Shown: positions 10,097 through 24,597, counted from the first letter of the stretch. The stretch is DNA of 58,110 nt from Bacillus ectoiniformans (GCF_016908875.1 NZ_JAFBES010000016.1:1-58110); one strand, 5' to 3'. Numbers and translations: made by a program. The notes: generated from the letters alone by a model not told the origin.

Positions 10097-11125
10097 ATGG
10101 CAAAGGCGTACGAAGCAGCAGGAGTCAATATTGAGGCCGGCTATGAAGCGGTAGAACGGATGAAAAAGCACGTGGAGCGTACGAATCGCTTAGGAGTGAT
10201 GGGGGCGCTTGGCAGCTTCGGCGGCATGTTTGATCTGTCTGCTTTAAAAGTACAGGAGCCGGTTCTTGTGTCAGGAACAGATGGAGTCGGGACAAAGCTA
10301 AAGCTTGCTTTTATGATGGATCGTCATGATACGATTGGGATTGATTGTGTGGCTATGTGTGTCAACGATGTCATCGTCCAAGGAGCGGAACCGCTATTTT
10401 TCCTTGATTACATTGCTTGCGGCCAAGCAGTGCCGGAGAAAATCGAGCAGATCGTTAAAGGAGTCGCAGACGGCTGTGAACAAGCGGGTTGCGCATTAGT
10501 TGGCGGGGAAACAGCTGAAATGCCTGGGATGTACAGTGCGGACGAGTACGATATTGCCGGATTTACTGTTGGTGTGGCTGAAAAACAAAAGCTGATAAAG
10601 ATTGAAAACGTTAAAGAAGGCGATGTAGTCATTGGTTTGCCTTCAAGCGGATTACACAGCAATGGATTTTCCCTTGTCAGAAAAATATTTTTCGAAGATC
10701 ATAAACTAAGCCCTGCAGATCAAGTTGATGGGTTAACCGGTTCTTTAGGAGATGTTCTCTTGACCCCAACGAAGATTTACGTGAAACCTGTTCTCGACGT
10801 GTTAAAAGAAGTTGATATTCATGGAATGGCTCACATTACAGGCGGCGGTTTCATTGAAAATATTCCAAGAGCACTTCCGGATGGACTAGGTGTTGAGATA
10901 AAAGAAGGAACCTGGGATATTCCTGCTATTTTTCATGTGCTGAAGAAGTATGGAGAACTTGAATACAAAGAAATGTATAATATTTTTAATATGGGAATTG
11001 GTTTGGTGATGATTGTTTCAGCCGATCAAGAGCAAAGAGTAAAGCAATTAGTCCACGATGCTGGGGAAGAGGCTTATACGATTGGCCGTGTGATTTCAGG
11101 CGAGGGAGTTCAGATTCAATCATGA
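10097..11125 (+). CDS. purM: AIR synthetase
   Basis: PurM closes the imidazole ring of FGAM to AIR using ATP. The 342-residue length is typical. [13 protein letters not shown] near residue 60, [17 protein letters not shown] near 135 and the C-terminal [11 protein letters not shown] are the family motifs. GGGGGAG precedes the ATG. The stop overlaps the purN start as ATGA. Confidence 0.97.
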   Translation: MAKAYEAAGVNIEAGYEAVERMKKHVERTNRLGVMGALGSFGGMFDLSALKVQEPVLVSGTDGVGTKLKLAFMMDRHDTIGIDCVAMCVNDVIVQGAEPLFFLDYIACGQAVPEKIEQIVKGVADGCEQAGCALVGGETAEMPGMYSADEYDIAGFTVGVAEKQKLIKIENVKEGDVVIGLPSSGLHSNGFSLVRKIFFEDHKLSPADQVDGLTGSLGDVLLTPTKIYVKPVLDVLKEVDIHGMAHITGGGFIENIPRALPDGLGVEIKEGTWDIPAIFHVLKKYGELEYKEMYNIFNMGIGLVMIVSADQEQRVKQLVHDAGEEAYTIGRVISGEGVQIQS

Positions 11126-11745
11126 GAAAAGGCCAGTTAACGAAAATTGCTGTGTTTGCTTCTGGGAGCGGGAGTAATTTTGAAGCGATAGCTGAACAGA
11201 TCACTCAGGGAAAGATCGATGCTGAAATTGCCTTGCTCGTTTGTGACAAGCCTGATGCTTATGCTGTGAAGAGAGCGGAAAAGCATCACATTCCCGTCTT
11301 TGCTTTTCGTTCGAAGGAATATTCATCGAAGCAGGAGTTTGAACAAGTGATTGTAAAGAAACTGAAGGATGCCGAAGTGGAATTCATTTTTCTTGCAGGG
11401 TATATGCGTTTAATAGGAGAAACTCTTCTAGAAGCCTATCCTGAAAAAATTGTGAACATCCATCCATCACTGCTGCCTGCTTTTCCAGGAAAAGATGCGA
11501 TTGGACAGGCGATTAATTACAAGGTGAAGATCACAGGTGTAACTGTTCATTATGTAGATGCAGGCATGGATACGGGTCCGATTATTGAACAGGAAAGCGT
11601 AAGGGTATCAAATGATGAAAGCCGTGAGACGCTGCAGGCAAAGATACAAAGGGTAGAGCATGAGCTGTATCCTAAAGTAGTGAAGCAACTGGTAGCTAAG
11701 ACAGTCAAGGAGGAAGAAATTGATGAAAAAGCGCGCGTTAATTAG
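11122..11745 (+). CDS. purN: GAR transformylase (folate-dependent)
   Basis: PurN transfers a formyl group from 10-formyl-THF to GAR. It has 207 residues, a little longer than the common 190-200. The catalytic region [12 protein letters not shown] is near residue 110, and [13 protein letters not shown] contains the conserved Asp. The C-terminus past residue 185 is a charged tail that overlaps purH by 23 bases. There is no separate SD, because it is coupled to purM. Confidence 0.96.
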   Translation: MRKGQLTKIAVFASGSGSNFEAIAEQITQGKIDAEIALLVCDKPDAYAVKRAEKHHIPVFAFRSKEYSSKQEFEQVIVKKLKDAEVEFIFLAGYMRLIGETLLEAYPEKIVNIHPSLLPAFPGKDAIGQAINYKVKITGVTVHYVDAGMDTGPIIEQESVRVSNDESRETLQAKIQRVEHELYPKVVKQLVAKTVKEEEIDEKARVN

Positions 11746-13258
11746 TGTATCGAATAAAGAGGGCATTGTTGAATTTGCCAAAGAATTAGCTGGCTTAGAC
11801 GTTGAAATTATTTCTACAGGCGGCACGAAGAAGTTGCTTGAAGAAGCCGGCGTGCCTGTCATGAGTGTAAGTGAAGTTACAGGTTTTCCTGAGATCTTAG
11901 ACGGACGCGTAAAAACATTGAATCCATTGATTCACGGCGGATTGCTTGCGAGAAGAGATCAAGAAGATCACCTTAAGCAAATGGAAGAACAAAACATCGT
12001 TCCGATTGATTTCGTTTGTGTCAACTTGTATCCATTCCAAGAAACGATCGCAAAGCCGAATGTGACTGTGGAAGACGCGATTGAAAATATTGATATCGGC
12101 GGACCGACAATGCTTCGTGCTTCAGCGAAAAACCATGAGTTTGTCACTGTCATTGTCGATCAAGCAGATTACGAAACGGTGGTAGCAGAGTTAAAGCGAG
12201 ATGGACAGACGACGAAAGAAACAAGAAGAAAGCTGGCTGCTAAAGTATTCCGTCACACAGCTGCATACGACTCGATGATCGCTAAATATATGACAGAACT
12301 AACAGGTGAAGAACAGCCTGAGAAAGTTACATTTACATATGAATTAAAACAATCTCTTCGCTATGGAGAGAACCCTCATCAGAAAGCTGCTTTTTATGAT
12401 GAGCCGCTTGGGTCTGATTTCTCCATTGCACGTTCGAAGCAATTACACGGGAAAGAATTATCATACAATAATATTCGCGATGCGGATGCGGCTTTGCAAA
12501 TCGTAAAGGAATTCAGTGAGCCGGCAGCTGTGGCTATTAAACATATGAACCCTTGCGGAGTTGGAACGGGAGAAACCATTTTAGAAGCCTATGAGCGCGC
12601 GTATTTAGCAGATTCAACCTCTATTTTTGGCGGTATTGTTGCGTTGAACCGTCCCGTAGATAAAGATCTTGCAGAAAAGCTTCACGAGATTTTTCTAGAG
12701 ATTGTCATCGCACCAGAATTTACAGAAGCAGCGCTAGAGGTCTTAACGTCTAAGAAAAACCTTCGATTGCTGACAGTGGACTTTGAAGGGGCGAAATCAA
12801 AAGAAAAAGTCTTGACGTCGGTGGAAGGCGGTTTGCTTCTTCAAGACCTCGACAGCTATTCTTTAGAAAACGCGGATGTTCGCACAGTGACGAAACGCGA
12901 GCCGACAGAAGAAGAATGGGCATCGATGAAATTGGGCTGGAAAGTCGTCAAACATGTGAAGTCGAATGCGATTGTGATTACAAACAATGACATGACTGTG
13001 GGTGTTGGCGCCGGACAAATGAACCGTGTTGGAGCGGCGAAAATCGCCTTAGAACAAGCAGGTGAAAAAGCACAGGGAGCTGCTCTTGCATCCGATGCCT
13101 TCTTCCCAATGGATGACACAGTGGAAGCGGCGGCAAAAGCAGGAATTACAGCGATCATTCAACCTGGTGGGTCCATTCGTGACGAAGACTCCATTAAGAA
13201 AGCAGACGAATACGGAATCGCTATGGTGGTAACGGGCGTTAGACATTTCAAACACTAA
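11723..13258 (+). CDS. purH: bifunctional AICAR transformylase/IMP cyclohydrolase
   Basis: PurH does the last two steps to IMP. The N-terminal MGS-like cyclohydrolase domain spans about residues 1-195, with the ISTGGT motif near residue 32. The C-terminal transformylase domain carries KHMNPCGVG. The start is the ATG at 11723 (511 residues), because AAGGAGG at 11707-11713 is 9 bases upstream. A TTG one codon earlier is less likely. The SD lies inside the end of purN. Confidence 0.97.
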   Translation: MKKRALISVSNKEGIVEFAKELAGLDVEIISTGGTKKLLEEAGVPVMSVSEVTGFPEILDGRVKTLNPLIHGGLLARRDQEDHLKQMEEQNIVPIDFVCVNLYPFQETIAKPNVTVEDAIENIDIGGPTMLRASAKNHEFVTVIVDQADYETVVAELKRDGQTTKETRRKLAAKVFRHTAAYDSMIAKYMTELTGEEQPEKVTFTYELKQSLRYGENPHQKAAFYDEPLGSDFSIARSKQLHGKELSYNNIRDADAALQIVKEFSEPAAVAIKHMNPCGVGTGETILEAYERAYLADSTSIFGGIVALNRPVDKDLAEKLHEIFLEIVIAPEFTEAALEVLTSKKNLRLLTVDFEGAKSKEKVLTSVEGGLLLQDLDSYSLENADVRTVTKREPTEEEWASMKLGWKVVKHVKSNAIVITNNDMTVGVGAGQMNRVGAAKIALEQAGEKAQGAALASDAFFPMDDTVEAAAKAGITAIIQPGGSIRDEDSIKKADEYGIAMVVTGVRHFKH

Positions 13259-13272
13259 AATGAGGTGACGTA

Positions 13273-14550
13273 ATGAAGGTGCTTGTAGTTGGACGGGGCG
13301 GAAGAGAGCATGCCATTTGCAAGAAATTAGCGGAAAGTCCATTAGTAAAAGGTTTGTATTGTGCGCCAGGGAATGCCGGCATCTCTCAAGATGCTGAACT
13401 TGTGGCCATCGATGAAATGGACTTTGATGGGCTAACAAGCTTTGCTTTAAAACAAGGAATCGATTTAACAGTGGTTGGTCCAGAAAATCCTTTGTCTGAG
13501 GGGATTGTCGATCATTTTCAAGAACAGGGTTTAAAAGTATATGGCCCAAATAAAGCTGCGGCAATTCTTGAAGGCAGCAAATCATTTTCGAAAATGATGA
13601 TGGAGAAATATCAGATTCCAACGGCTCGCTATCAGGCATTTGAATCCTATGAAGACGCGAAAGCTTATATTGAAGAGCAGGGCGCACCGATCGTGTTGAA
13701 AGCAGATGGACTAGCCGCAGGAAAGGGCGTTACTGTTGCGATGACGATGGAAGAAGCGCTCTCTTCATTAGAGGATATGATGCTTGACAAAAAATTTGGC
13801 GAAGCATCTTCTAAAGTAGTGGTCGAAGAGTTTTTAGAGGGTGAAGAATATTCACTTATGGCGTTTGTGAATGGGGAGAATGTCTATCCAATGGAAGCTG
13901 CTCAGGATCACAAGCGGGCGTTTGACGGCGATGAAGGACCGAATACAGGCGGAATGGGGGCGTACTCCCCGATCCCCCATATATCTCAAGAGGTAATTGA
14001 TCAGTCGGTTCGGGAGATTTTGCAGCCCATCGCTAAAGGCATGTGTGAAGAAGGCCGCCCATTTACCGGTATCATCTTTGCGGGCTTAATGCTGACAAAA
14101 GCAGGGCCAAAAACGATTGAATTTAATGCTCGTTTTGGTGACCCTGAAACACAAGTGGTCTTGCCTCGTTTAAAGACAGACTTAGCACAAGTCCTGTTGG
14201 ATGTATTAAAAGGTGAAGACCCGCAGCTTGAATGGAAAGATGAATCCATTCTGGGTGTGGTGCTGGCAGCCAAAGGCTACCCTGAAACGTATGAGAAGGG
14301 TCATGCTATAAACGGGTTGGATCAAGCTGAGCAAACATCCGTGTTGCATGCAGGCACTTATCTGAATGAAGAACAAATTCTGTGTGCAAATGGCGGAAGG
14401 GTCTTATTGATAAACGGCAAGGGAGATTCCATTCAAGAAGCGCAAGCAGCAGCTTACGATCAAATGAAGGCGGTTGATACTGAGCACTTCTTTTATCGAA
14501 AAGATATCGGCAGCCGAGCTATTGCGCGCGCCTTCTCTTCGAACGCTTGA
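13273..14550 (+). CDS. purD: GAR synthetase
   Basis: PurD ligates glycine to phosphoribosylamine with ATP. It has 425 residues in the ATP-grasp fold: GGREHAICKKL at residues 9-19, VLKADGLAAGKGVTVA near 142, GPNTGGMGAYSP and EFNARFGDPETQ. It is the last pur gene. Its 3' end overlaps an antisense small ORF by 32 bases, and a strong terminator lies about 100 bases beyond the stop. Confidence 0.97.
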   Translation: MKVLVVGRGGREHAICKKLAESPLVKGLYCAPGNAGISQDAELVAIDEMDFDGLTSFALKQGIDLTVVGPENPLSEGIVDHFQEQGLKVYGPNKAAAILEGSKSFSKMMMEKYQIPTARYQAFESYEDAKAYIEEQGAPIVLKADGLAAGKGVTVAMTMEEALSSLEDMMLDKKFGEASSKVVVEEFLEGEEYSLMAFVNGENVYPMEAAQDHKRAFDGDEGPNTGGMGAYSPIPHISQEVIDQSVREILQPIAKGMCEEGRPFTGIIFAGLMLTKAGPKTIEFNARFGDPETQVVLPRLKTDLAQVLLDVLKGEDPQLEWKDESILGVVLAAKGYPETYEKGHAINGLDQAEQTSVLHAGTYLNEEQILCANGGRVLLINGKGDSIQEAQAAAYDQMKAVDTEHFFYRKDIGSRAIARAFSSNA

Positions 14551-14632
14551 CGTAGACAAATAATAAAGCAACGATACTTCCGATTAAAGCAATCAGCACG
14601 AATGACATATCTGTTACGTATTCCATAAACAT
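14519..14632 (-). CDS. small single-pass membrane protein, EYxxD motif
   Basis: This 37-residue ORF starts MFMEYVTDMSFVLIAL. It has one hydrophobic helix (about residues 10-28) and a basic tail (KRSKRRR), giving a short N-terminus outside and positive residues inside. EYVTD fits an EYxxD pattern that I recall as the name of a Bacillaceae small membrane protein family; no search was possible. An AAAGGAG lies 8 bases before the ATG. It converges with purD and overlaps the purD end by 32 bases. Its function is unknown. Confidence 0.75.
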   Translation of the reverse strand: MFMEYVTDMSFVLIALIGSIVALLFVYVKRSKRRRAQ

Positions 14633-14652
14633 ACGTATCACTCCTTTCACAT

Positions 14653-14713
14653 GCTGTTTCGTCCTTGCAACTGGTTCTGTATGAGTCCAGTAGGAGGGCG
14701 AAACAGCTTTTTT
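14653..14713 (+). terminator. pur operon terminator
   Basis: GCTGTTTCG pairs perfectly with CGAAACAGC. The inner TCCT/AGGA pair continues the stem after a GG bulge, and six T follow. It lies beyond the antisense small gene, so the pur mRNA should run through that gene's complement. Confidence 0.85.
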
Positions 14714-14788
14714 AAAACAGATCTTGTAAGCCTTTTCACATATTGTTCATATTTAATTCTTCTCTTTAGTGCGGTAAATTGTAAAATA

Positions 14789-14797
14789 TGTTAATAT
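14789..14797 (+). promoter_or_regulatory. extended -10 promoter candidate for yerA
   Basis: TGTTAATAT is an extended -10 (TGn-TAATAT) about 52 bases upstream of the yerA ATG. No good -35 is visible, which extended -10 promoters can tolerate. Confidence 0.45.
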
Positions 14798-14849
14798 AGT
14801 GAGTAATTTAGAAAAATACGAAAACTCCCTTTTAGGAGGAGCATATAAA

Positions 14850-16595
14850 ATGTTAGAGCAGCGATATAGATGGAAAAACAGACAGTTAAGAAAACATGTC
14901 GCCGTTGTCAACGGAGAGGCGTCTCCTACATTAGTATTGACTAATGCACGGGTTTTACATTCCGTTTTAAAACAATGGCTGACAGCCAATATCTGGATTC
15001 ATGAAGACCGCATTATTTACATAGGGGATGAACTTCCTCAGCGCTCAGGTTCATATGAAATATACAATTGCCAGGGGAAAACAATTGTCCCGGGTTATAT
15101 TGAGCCTCATGTACATCCGTTTCAGCTTTATAATCCCCAGACTTTTGCTGAGTATGCGGGGAAAACGGGTACAACCACGTTTATTAACGATAACTTAATG
15201 CTGTTTTTATTGTTGGAAGAAAAGAAAGCGTTTTCTTTATTGGAAACCTTGCGTGAACTTCCGGTCAGCATGTATTGGTGGTGCCGCTTCGATCCGCAAA
15301 CGGAGATGGCGAACGAAGAAGAGGTATTTTCTCATGCAGCGGTAAAATCCTGGATGGAACATGAATCAGTCATTCAAGGCGGAGAGCTTACTGGCTGGCC
15401 TAAGCTTTTGGCAGGTGACGATATGATGCTGCACTGGATTCAGGAAACGAAGCGTCTTCGGAAGAGAATTGAAGGGCATTTCCCTGGAGCCTCTGAAAAT
15501 ACTCTTATTAAAATGGCGCTTTTAGGTGCAGATAGTGACCATGAAGCAATGAGTGGAAAAGATATTTATAAACGTTTAATGCAGGGATATATGGTATCGC
15601 TGCGTCATTCCTCCATTCGCCCAGATTTGGAATTGCTGCTGAAGGAAATGAAGGATATGAACATTGATCAATATGACATGATGATGTTTACAACAGATGG
15701 AGCTTGTCCTTCTTTTTATGAAAATGGCATTTTAGACTGGATGATTGCCAAAGCCATTGAGTACGGTATTCCTCCGATGGATGCGTATCATATGGCAAGC
15801 TACAATGTGGCGAAATATTATCGCATGGAACACTTGCATGGAATGATTGCTCCCGGGCGAGTAGCCAATCTAAACGTTTTAGAAGATGAATGGCATCCAA
15901 CTCCTGTAGCTGTACTGTCAGAAGGAAAATGGCTGAAGAGAGAAGATGGCTCGACGGGTGACTCCTTCCCTTCTATCGATTGGAAAGAATACGGGTTCGG
16001 TCCGCTCGTAATGGATTGGGAGCTGACAGAGGACGACCTGCAATTTTCGATGCCATTTGGAATAGAAATGGTGAATAACGTGATTACCAAGCCTTATTCA
16101 TTAGAGAAGGATGTATCTGGTGAGGAGCTATATACTTCAGGAGATGAAAACTTCTTGGTCATGCTTGACCGGCAAGGGAAATGGCGAGTCAATACAACGA
16201 TTAAAGGATTCGCGACGGATGTGCAGGGGTTTGCTTCCTCCTTTTCAAGCACAGGAGATATCATTTTAATCGGGAAATGCAAACGGGAGATGGAAAGAGC
16301 CTTCAACCGCATGAAAGAAATAGGCGGAGGCATGGTTTTATCCGAAAACGAGGAAATCATTCATGAAATACCTTTGTGTTTATCTGGAATGATGTCAGAT
16401 AAACCGGTAGAAAATCTCATAGACGAAGAGATAAAGTTAAAAAGCTTGCTGACAGAACGAGGGTATGACTTTGAAGATCCTATCTACACATTGCTGTTTT
16501 TATCATCTACTCATTTACCATACATAAGAATTACATCATATGGAATGTATGATGTAATGAAGAAAACGGTACTTTTTCCAACGATAATGCGTTAA
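14850..16595 (+). CDS. yerA: adenine deaminase-like amidohydrolase YerA
   Basis: This 581-residue amidohydrolase has the metal-binding HVHPF after IVPGYIEP, LRHSSIRPDL, and a TDGACPS segment in place of the last metal ligand region. It resembles the adenine deaminase (AdeC) family and matches B. subtilis YerA in length and position, but the true substrate of that paralogue is not certain. I chose the ATG at 14850 because AGGAGGAGC lies just upstream; an earlier in-frame GTG at 14799 has no SD. It directly follows the purine operon, which suggests purine salvage. Confidence 0.85.
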   Translation: MLEQRYRWKNRQLRKHVAVVNGEASPTLVLTNARVLHSVLKQWLTANIWIHEDRIIYIGDELPQRSGSYEIYNCQGKTIVPGYIEPHVHPFQLYNPQTFAEYAGKTGTTTFINDNLMLFLLLEEKKAFSLLETLRELPVSMYWWCRFDPQTEMANEEEVFSHAAVKSWMEHESVIQGGELTGWPKLLAGDDMMLHWIQETKRLRKRIEGHFPGASENTLIKMALLGADSDHEAMSGKDIYKRLMQGYMVSLRHSSIRPDLELLLKEMKDMNIDQYDMMMFTTDGACPSFYENGILDWMIAKAIEYGIPPMDAYHMASYNVAKYYRMEHLHGMIAPGRVANLNVLEDEWHPTPVAVLSEGKWLKREDGSTGDSFPSIDWKEYGFGPLVMDWELTEDDLQFSMPFGIEMVNNVITKPYSLEKDVSGEELYTSGDENFLVMLDRQGKWRVNTTIKGFATDVQGFASSFSSTGDIILIGKCKREMERAFNRMKEIGGGMVLSENEEIIHEIPLCLSGMMSDKPVENLIDEEIKLKSLLTERGYDFEDPIYTLLFLSSTHLPYIRITSYGMYDVMKKTVLFPTIMR

Positions 16596-16637
16596 AATGG
16601 TAAAGTGGTTTAAATTGTGAATGGGAGTTTAGTGGTT

Positions 16638-17672
16638 ATGAAAAAATTGGGGATGTTGCTGCTGTTGACGAGTACAGCAGTGCTTAGCGGCTGCTGGGGA
16701 GAAAAACAGATCGAGCAGCAAAAAGAAGAGGAGCTGACGGTAACGGCTAAAGAGAAGAAATCTGAGTATATCTACCCTTTAACGGGAGAAACATCAGATT
16801 CAGCGCCACAGCATCGTGCCGCAGCGATTGTGATTAACAACCACCCAAAAGCTCGTCCGCAAACGGGATTAGCCGATGCGGATCTCGTGTATGAAGTATT
16901 AGCCGAAGGAAATGTAACCAGGTTTCTAGCTTTTTATCAAAGTGAACAGCCTGAAATAGCAGGACCTGTCCGCAGTGCAAGAGACTATTTTATTGAATTG
17001 GCAAAAGGCTACGAGAGCTTGTTCATTGCACACGGATACAGTCCCGAAGCCAGAGACATGTTATTTAACGGAGATATTGATCAAGTCAATGGGATACAGA
17101 ATGATGGAACGATATTTAAAAGAGATCCGTCTCGTGTGGCGCCTCATAATTCCTATGCAGAGTTAGAAGGCATCTACGAGAAAGCGGATGAAAGCGGCTT
17201 TGAGCTGAATGTGCCGCCTGACTCGCTTAGCTTCTTAACCAAATCGGAAGTGAAAGAATTAACAGGTCAGGCAGCAGATCGTGTTCAAGTGAATTATTCT
17301 GAACAGGCCGCTTTTCAAGTGGAATATCAATTTAACAGTAAAAGCGGAAGCTATGAACGCTATGCAGGCGGTCAGAAAGCTATGGACCGGGAAACTGGAG
17401 AAGCCATTCAGGCAAAAAATATTTTAATCATCGAAGCTGATCATCGAGTCATTGATGCAGAAGGCAGACTCGACATTGATTTAACTTCTGGGGGAGACGC
17501 GTATTTTTTGCAGGATGGATGGGTTCAATCAGTGGAATGGTCGAATGTCAGAGGCCGAATCCTTCCGTTTAAAGAGGAGAATTCCTTAGGGTTTATACCA
17601 GGAAAAACATGGATCAATATTATTCCAGCTTCTAAAGGGCTGACGAAAATGGTGAATCTAGAAAATAATTAA
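16638..17672 (+). CDS. yerB: DUF3048-type lipoprotein YerB
   Basis: The 344-residue product starts MKKLGMLLLLTSTAVLSGC. This is a lipoprotein signal with the lipobox ending at Cys19, so it should be anchored on the outside of the membrane. The body has the DUF3048 features, such as RPQTGLADADLVYEVLAEGN and GPVRSARDYF. Its function is unknown. The ATG at 16638 is preferred over the in-frame GTG at 16617 because GGGAG lies 9 bases ahead of it. It is followed within 17 bases by yerC. Confidence 0.88.
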   Translation: MKKLGMLLLLTSTAVLSGCWGEKQIEQQKEEELTVTAKEKKSEYIYPLTGETSDSAPQHRAAAIVINNHPKARPQTGLADADLVYEVLAEGNVTRFLAFYQSEQPEIAGPVRSARDYFIELAKGYESLFIAHGYSPEARDMLFNGDIDQVNGIQNDGTIFKRDPSRVAPHNSYAELEGIYEKADESGFELNVPPDSLSFLTKSEVKELTGQAADRVQVNYSEQAAFQVEYQFNSKSGSYERYAGGQKAMDRETGEAIQAKNILIIEADHRVIDAEGRLDIDLTSGGDAYFLQDGWVQSVEWSNVRGRILPFKEENSLGFIPGKTWINIIPASKGLTKMVNLENN

Positions 17673-17689
17673 TAAAGGGGTGGGAAGCC

Positions 17690-17989
17690 ATGCAAATTGA
17701 AAAATTGCGCGGAAAAGAGCTGGATCAGCTGTTTAAAGCTGTTTTGTCACTCCGGGATTTAGATGAATGCTACCGGTTTTTTGACGATCTTTGCACCGTT
17801 AATGAAATTCAATCTCTCGCTCAGAGACTAGAGGTTGCCAGAATGCTTCAAGAAGGCAAAACCTATCATAAGATAGAAACAGAGACAGGTGCCTCAACGG
17901 CAACAATTTCCCGGGTGAAGCGATGCTTAAACTATGGAAATGATGCTTATAAAGAAGTGCTTGACCGAGTAAAAGAAGAGGAAAAATAA
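17690..17989 (+). CDS. yerC: YerC/TrpR-like DNA-binding protein
   Basis: This 99-residue all-helical protein has a helix-turn-helix near residues 55-85 (VARMLQEGKTYHKIETETGASTATISRVKRCL). It belongs to the TrpR superfamily YerC/YecD group. The target and effector are unknown. It follows yerB closely and ends at a strong terminator, so it is probably the last gene of a yerA-yerB-yerC unit. Confidence 0.88.
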   Translation: MQIEKLRGKELDQLFKAVLSLRDLDECYRFFDDLCTVNEIQSLAQRLEVARMLQEGKTYHKIETETGASTATISRVKRCLNYGNDAYKEVLDRVKEEEK

Positions 17990-17993
17990 AATA

Positions 17994-18044
17994 AGGGTCT
18001 GGTCCTAAACGGCAAACATACCGGGGATCAGGCCTTTTGTTTTG
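17994..18044 (+). terminator. terminator after yerC
   Basis: GGTCTGGTCC pairs with GGATCAGGCC with G-T wobbles and one bulged G. TTTTGTTTTG follows. Confidence 0.8.
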
Positions 18045-18135
18045 TTTAGGAAAGTAAAAATCGATAAAAATATGTTTCTAATATTGCGCTTGTATATTTG
18101 TTCTTTTTCAAAATGTTTTAGCAGCGTTTAAGTAA

Positions 18136-18144
18136 TGATATAAT
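18136..18144 (+). promoter_or_regulatory. extended -10 promoter for pcrB-pcrA-ligA
   Basis: TGATATAAT is an extended -10 with a consensus TATAAT, 36 bases upstream of the pcrB ATG. The -35 region (TTTTAG) is poor. Confidence 0.6.
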
Positions 18145-18179
18145 TATGATTTGATGGAAAAAAGATTGGAGGAAATTGA

Positions 18180-18866
18180 ATGTATGATGTGCGCGAGTGG
18201 CGTCATGTGTTTAAGTTAGATCCTAATAAAGAGATAGATGACAGGAAGCTTGAGATAATATGTGAGTCAGGAACGGATGCTGTTATTATTGGCGGAAGTG
18301 ACGGGGTAACGCTTGAAAATGTATTGGATTTAATGGCTCGCGTACGCCGTTACACGGTTCCTTGTGTACTTGAAATATCAACAATTGAATCGATCACACC
18401 GGGGTTCGATTTATATTTTATTCCGATGGTGTTAAATAGCCAAAATACGGACTGGGTGACAGGACTGCATCACCAGGCAGTGAAAGAATATGGAGAGTTA
18501 ATGGATTGGGATGAAATACTAGTAGAAGGCTACTGCATTGCTAACCCGGACTGCAAGGCAGCTCAGGTGACAGAAGCCAAAGCAGATTTAAGCCATGAGG
18601 ATATTTCGGCTTACGCGATGATGGCAGAAAAAATGTTCCGCTTGCCGATTTTTTATTTAGAGTACAGCGGGGTATTTGGAGACATGGAAGCACTTAAAGC
18701 AGCGAAGCAGTCGCTTGAACAAGCGACCTTGATTTATGGTGGCGGTATTGAATCAGCTGAACAGGCGAAAGAAGCGGCTCAATATGCTGATGTGATCGTC
18801 GTTGGGAACTTTATTTATGACAATGTAGAAGAAGCAATTAAAACCGTCCAAGCGGTAAAAGTATAG
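18180..18866 (+). CDS. pcrB: heptaprenylglyceryl phosphate synthase PcrB
   Basis: PcrB joins heptaprenyl diphosphate to sn-glycerol-1-phosphate, giving archaeal-type ether lipid precursors in Bacillales. It is a 228-residue TIM barrel with YDVREWRHVFKLDPNK at the start, VLEISTIESITPGFDLYFIP, YLEYSGVFG and the phosphate loop IYGGGIES. GGAGG lies about 8 bases before the ATG. It stands immediately before pcrA, as in B. subtilis. Confidence 0.93.
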   Translation: MYDVREWRHVFKLDPNKEIDDRKLEIICESGTDAVIIGGSDGVTLENVLDLMARVRRYTVPCVLEISTIESITPGFDLYFIPMVLNSQNTDWVTGLHHQAVKEYGELMDWDEILVEGYCIANPDCKAAQVTEAKADLSHEDISAYAMMAEKMFRLPIFYLEYSGVFGDMEALKAAKQSLEQATLIYGGGIESAEQAKEAAQYADVIVVGNFIYDNVEEAIKTVQAVKV

Positions 18867-18906
18867 TATAATAAGAACAAATGTTCTGATAGGTGGTGGA
18901 TAGAAA

Positions 18907-23141
<4,235 letters not shown>

Positions 23142-23153
23142 GAGGTGGCTTTT

Positions 23154-24320
23154 TTGAAGAAAAAGTGGATGACGGCTGCAGCAGCTGCCCTAATTTTATT
23201 AGGCGGCTGCTCACCAAATATCGAAAAAAAAGAACAAGTGATTCAAAAAGACGGCAACAAAGAAAAAGCAATTATTCCCAACCATCAAATTTCTGATGAT
23301 TACTATCGCAGCATTATTCCATTTAAGCCTGGAAAAGCAAGAGGCATGGTTGTATCTAATTTAAATACTCGCTATGATATTATCGAATTTGAAACTGGGC
23401 TGATGAGAATTGCTCAAAATCAATTTAATCCAAACAAATACCTCTTTCAAGAGGGACAATACCTAGAGAAAGAGACAGTAGAGCGCTGGCTTAATCGCAA
23501 ATTTACTGACGAACAGGCTAAAGAAAAGAAGCTTAAACCTGATGAGAATGCAGGATTAAATCCAATCGATCCCGGCAAGGGTTCTATTGAACAGCGCAAT
23601 GAACGAAGCCCTGTCTATCTCTCACATATTATGGAACATGATTATTTAGTGAAAACGGAAGATAATTCTTTGAAGCTTGGAGGGGCAGTCATCGGCCTTG
23701 CGCTTAATTCGGTGCACTATTACCAAAAAGAACAATACGGTGCGGTTTATGATTATAAAATCCCCCCTGAAGAGATGGAGCGAGAAGGAAAAAAAATTGC
23801 TGAAGAAGTCGCCAAAAGAGTCCGAAATCATAAAGACTTAAAGGATGTTCCTGTCACTATTGCCTTGTTTAAGCAAGAAGCAAAAAATTCAGTTGTTCCA
23901 GGCAATTTTATTGCTTATACCCACTTAGATGCGGGAAAAGGATCCATCGGCAGCTGGGAAAAGGTAGAGGAGCAATACTATATGTTTCCTTCCCCGAAAG
24001 CAGAAAAGGATCATAGAGATGACACGACGTATTTCTTAAACTTTAAACAAGACGTAGAAAAGTATTTTCAAAACTACAATGGTGTAGTTGGAACTGCCCT
24101 ATACAACGGAGAGCAGCTGGTAGATTTGAAAGTAGAAATTCCTATTCAATTCTATGGAAAAGCAGAAGCTATTGGCTTCACTCAGTTTGTGACAGGGTTA
24201 GTTATGGATCATTTTCCTGCCTATGTACCTATTGAAGTAAGTATTACCTCATCAAGCGGTCCTGAAGCGCTTATTGTCAAAAAAGCGGATGAAGAGCCTT
24301 ATGTACACATTTTTAAGTAA
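23154..24320 (+). CDS. yerH: CamS-family lipoprotein YerH
   Basis: This is a lipoprotein of the CamS sex-pheromone family, about 388 residues. The N-terminus MKKKWMTAAAAALILLGGC ends in a lipobox with Cys19. In enterococci the signal peptide of such proteins gives a pheromone; in Bacillus the role is unknown. I place the start at TTG 23154, because AGAGGTGG at 23141-23148 serves as SD; the GTG at 23145 would lie inside it. Only 12 bases separate it from ligA. Confidence 0.88.
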   Translation: MKKKWMTAAAAALILLGGCSPNIEKKEQVIQKDGNKEKAIIPNHQISDDYYRSIIPFKPGKARGMVVSNLNTRYDIIEFETGLMRIAQNQFNPNKYLFQEGQYLEKETVERWLNRKFTDEQAKEKKLKPDENAGLNPIDPGKGSIEQRNERSPVYLSHIMEHDYLVKTEDNSLKLGGAVIGLALNSVHYYQKEQYGAVYDYKIPPEEMEREGKKIAEEVAKRVRNHKDLKDVPVTIALFKQEAKNSVVPGNFIAYTHLDAGKGSIGSWEKVEEQYYMFPSPKAEKDHRDDTTYFLNFKQDVEKYFQNYNGVVGTALYNGEQLVDLKVEIPIQFYGKAEAIGFTQFVTGLVMDHFPAYVPIEVSITSSSGPEALIVKKADEEPYVHIFK

Positions 24321-24326
24321 AAGATT

Positions 24327-24353
24327 AGAACGGGATCTTCTCCCGTTCTTTTT
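24327..24353 (+). terminator. terminator of the pcrB-ligA-yerH unit
   Basis: AGAACGGGA pairs with TCCCGTTCT around a 5-base loop, ending in five T. Confidence 0.9.
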
Positions 24354-24583
24354 CGTATGTCTTTTCACAAAACCTTAATAAAAAACGAGTGTATTTTTTA
24401 CAGATAATTCTATATAATTGAAACATATACATAATTTAGATAAATGGAAGTTTGAGTAATACATAGATTAGAAGAATAAATACATCCTCGAGTTTACACA
24501 CAAACATATCTTCTTGAGCTGTTTTAATAAGAAAGCGGCCTCCAACCGACTATTCAGTCATCATTTCTTTTTTTAAATCGTTT

Positions 24584-24597
24584 TGTAACCGGTACCA
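24584..24597 (+). promoter_or_regulatory. putative cre (CcpA) site upstream of aceB
   Basis: TGTAACCGGTACCA matches the cre consensus TGWAANCGNTNWCA at 13 of 14 defined or free positions. The only misfit is C in place of W near the 3' end. It lies about 120 bases upstream of the -10. Catabolite repression of the glyoxylate shunt would be expected. Confidence 0.5.

Noticed and set aside
14799-14849. 17-residue N-terminal extension of YerA
   Set aside because: The extension contains the SD (AGGAGGAGC) of the downstream ATG, so translation should begin at 14850.
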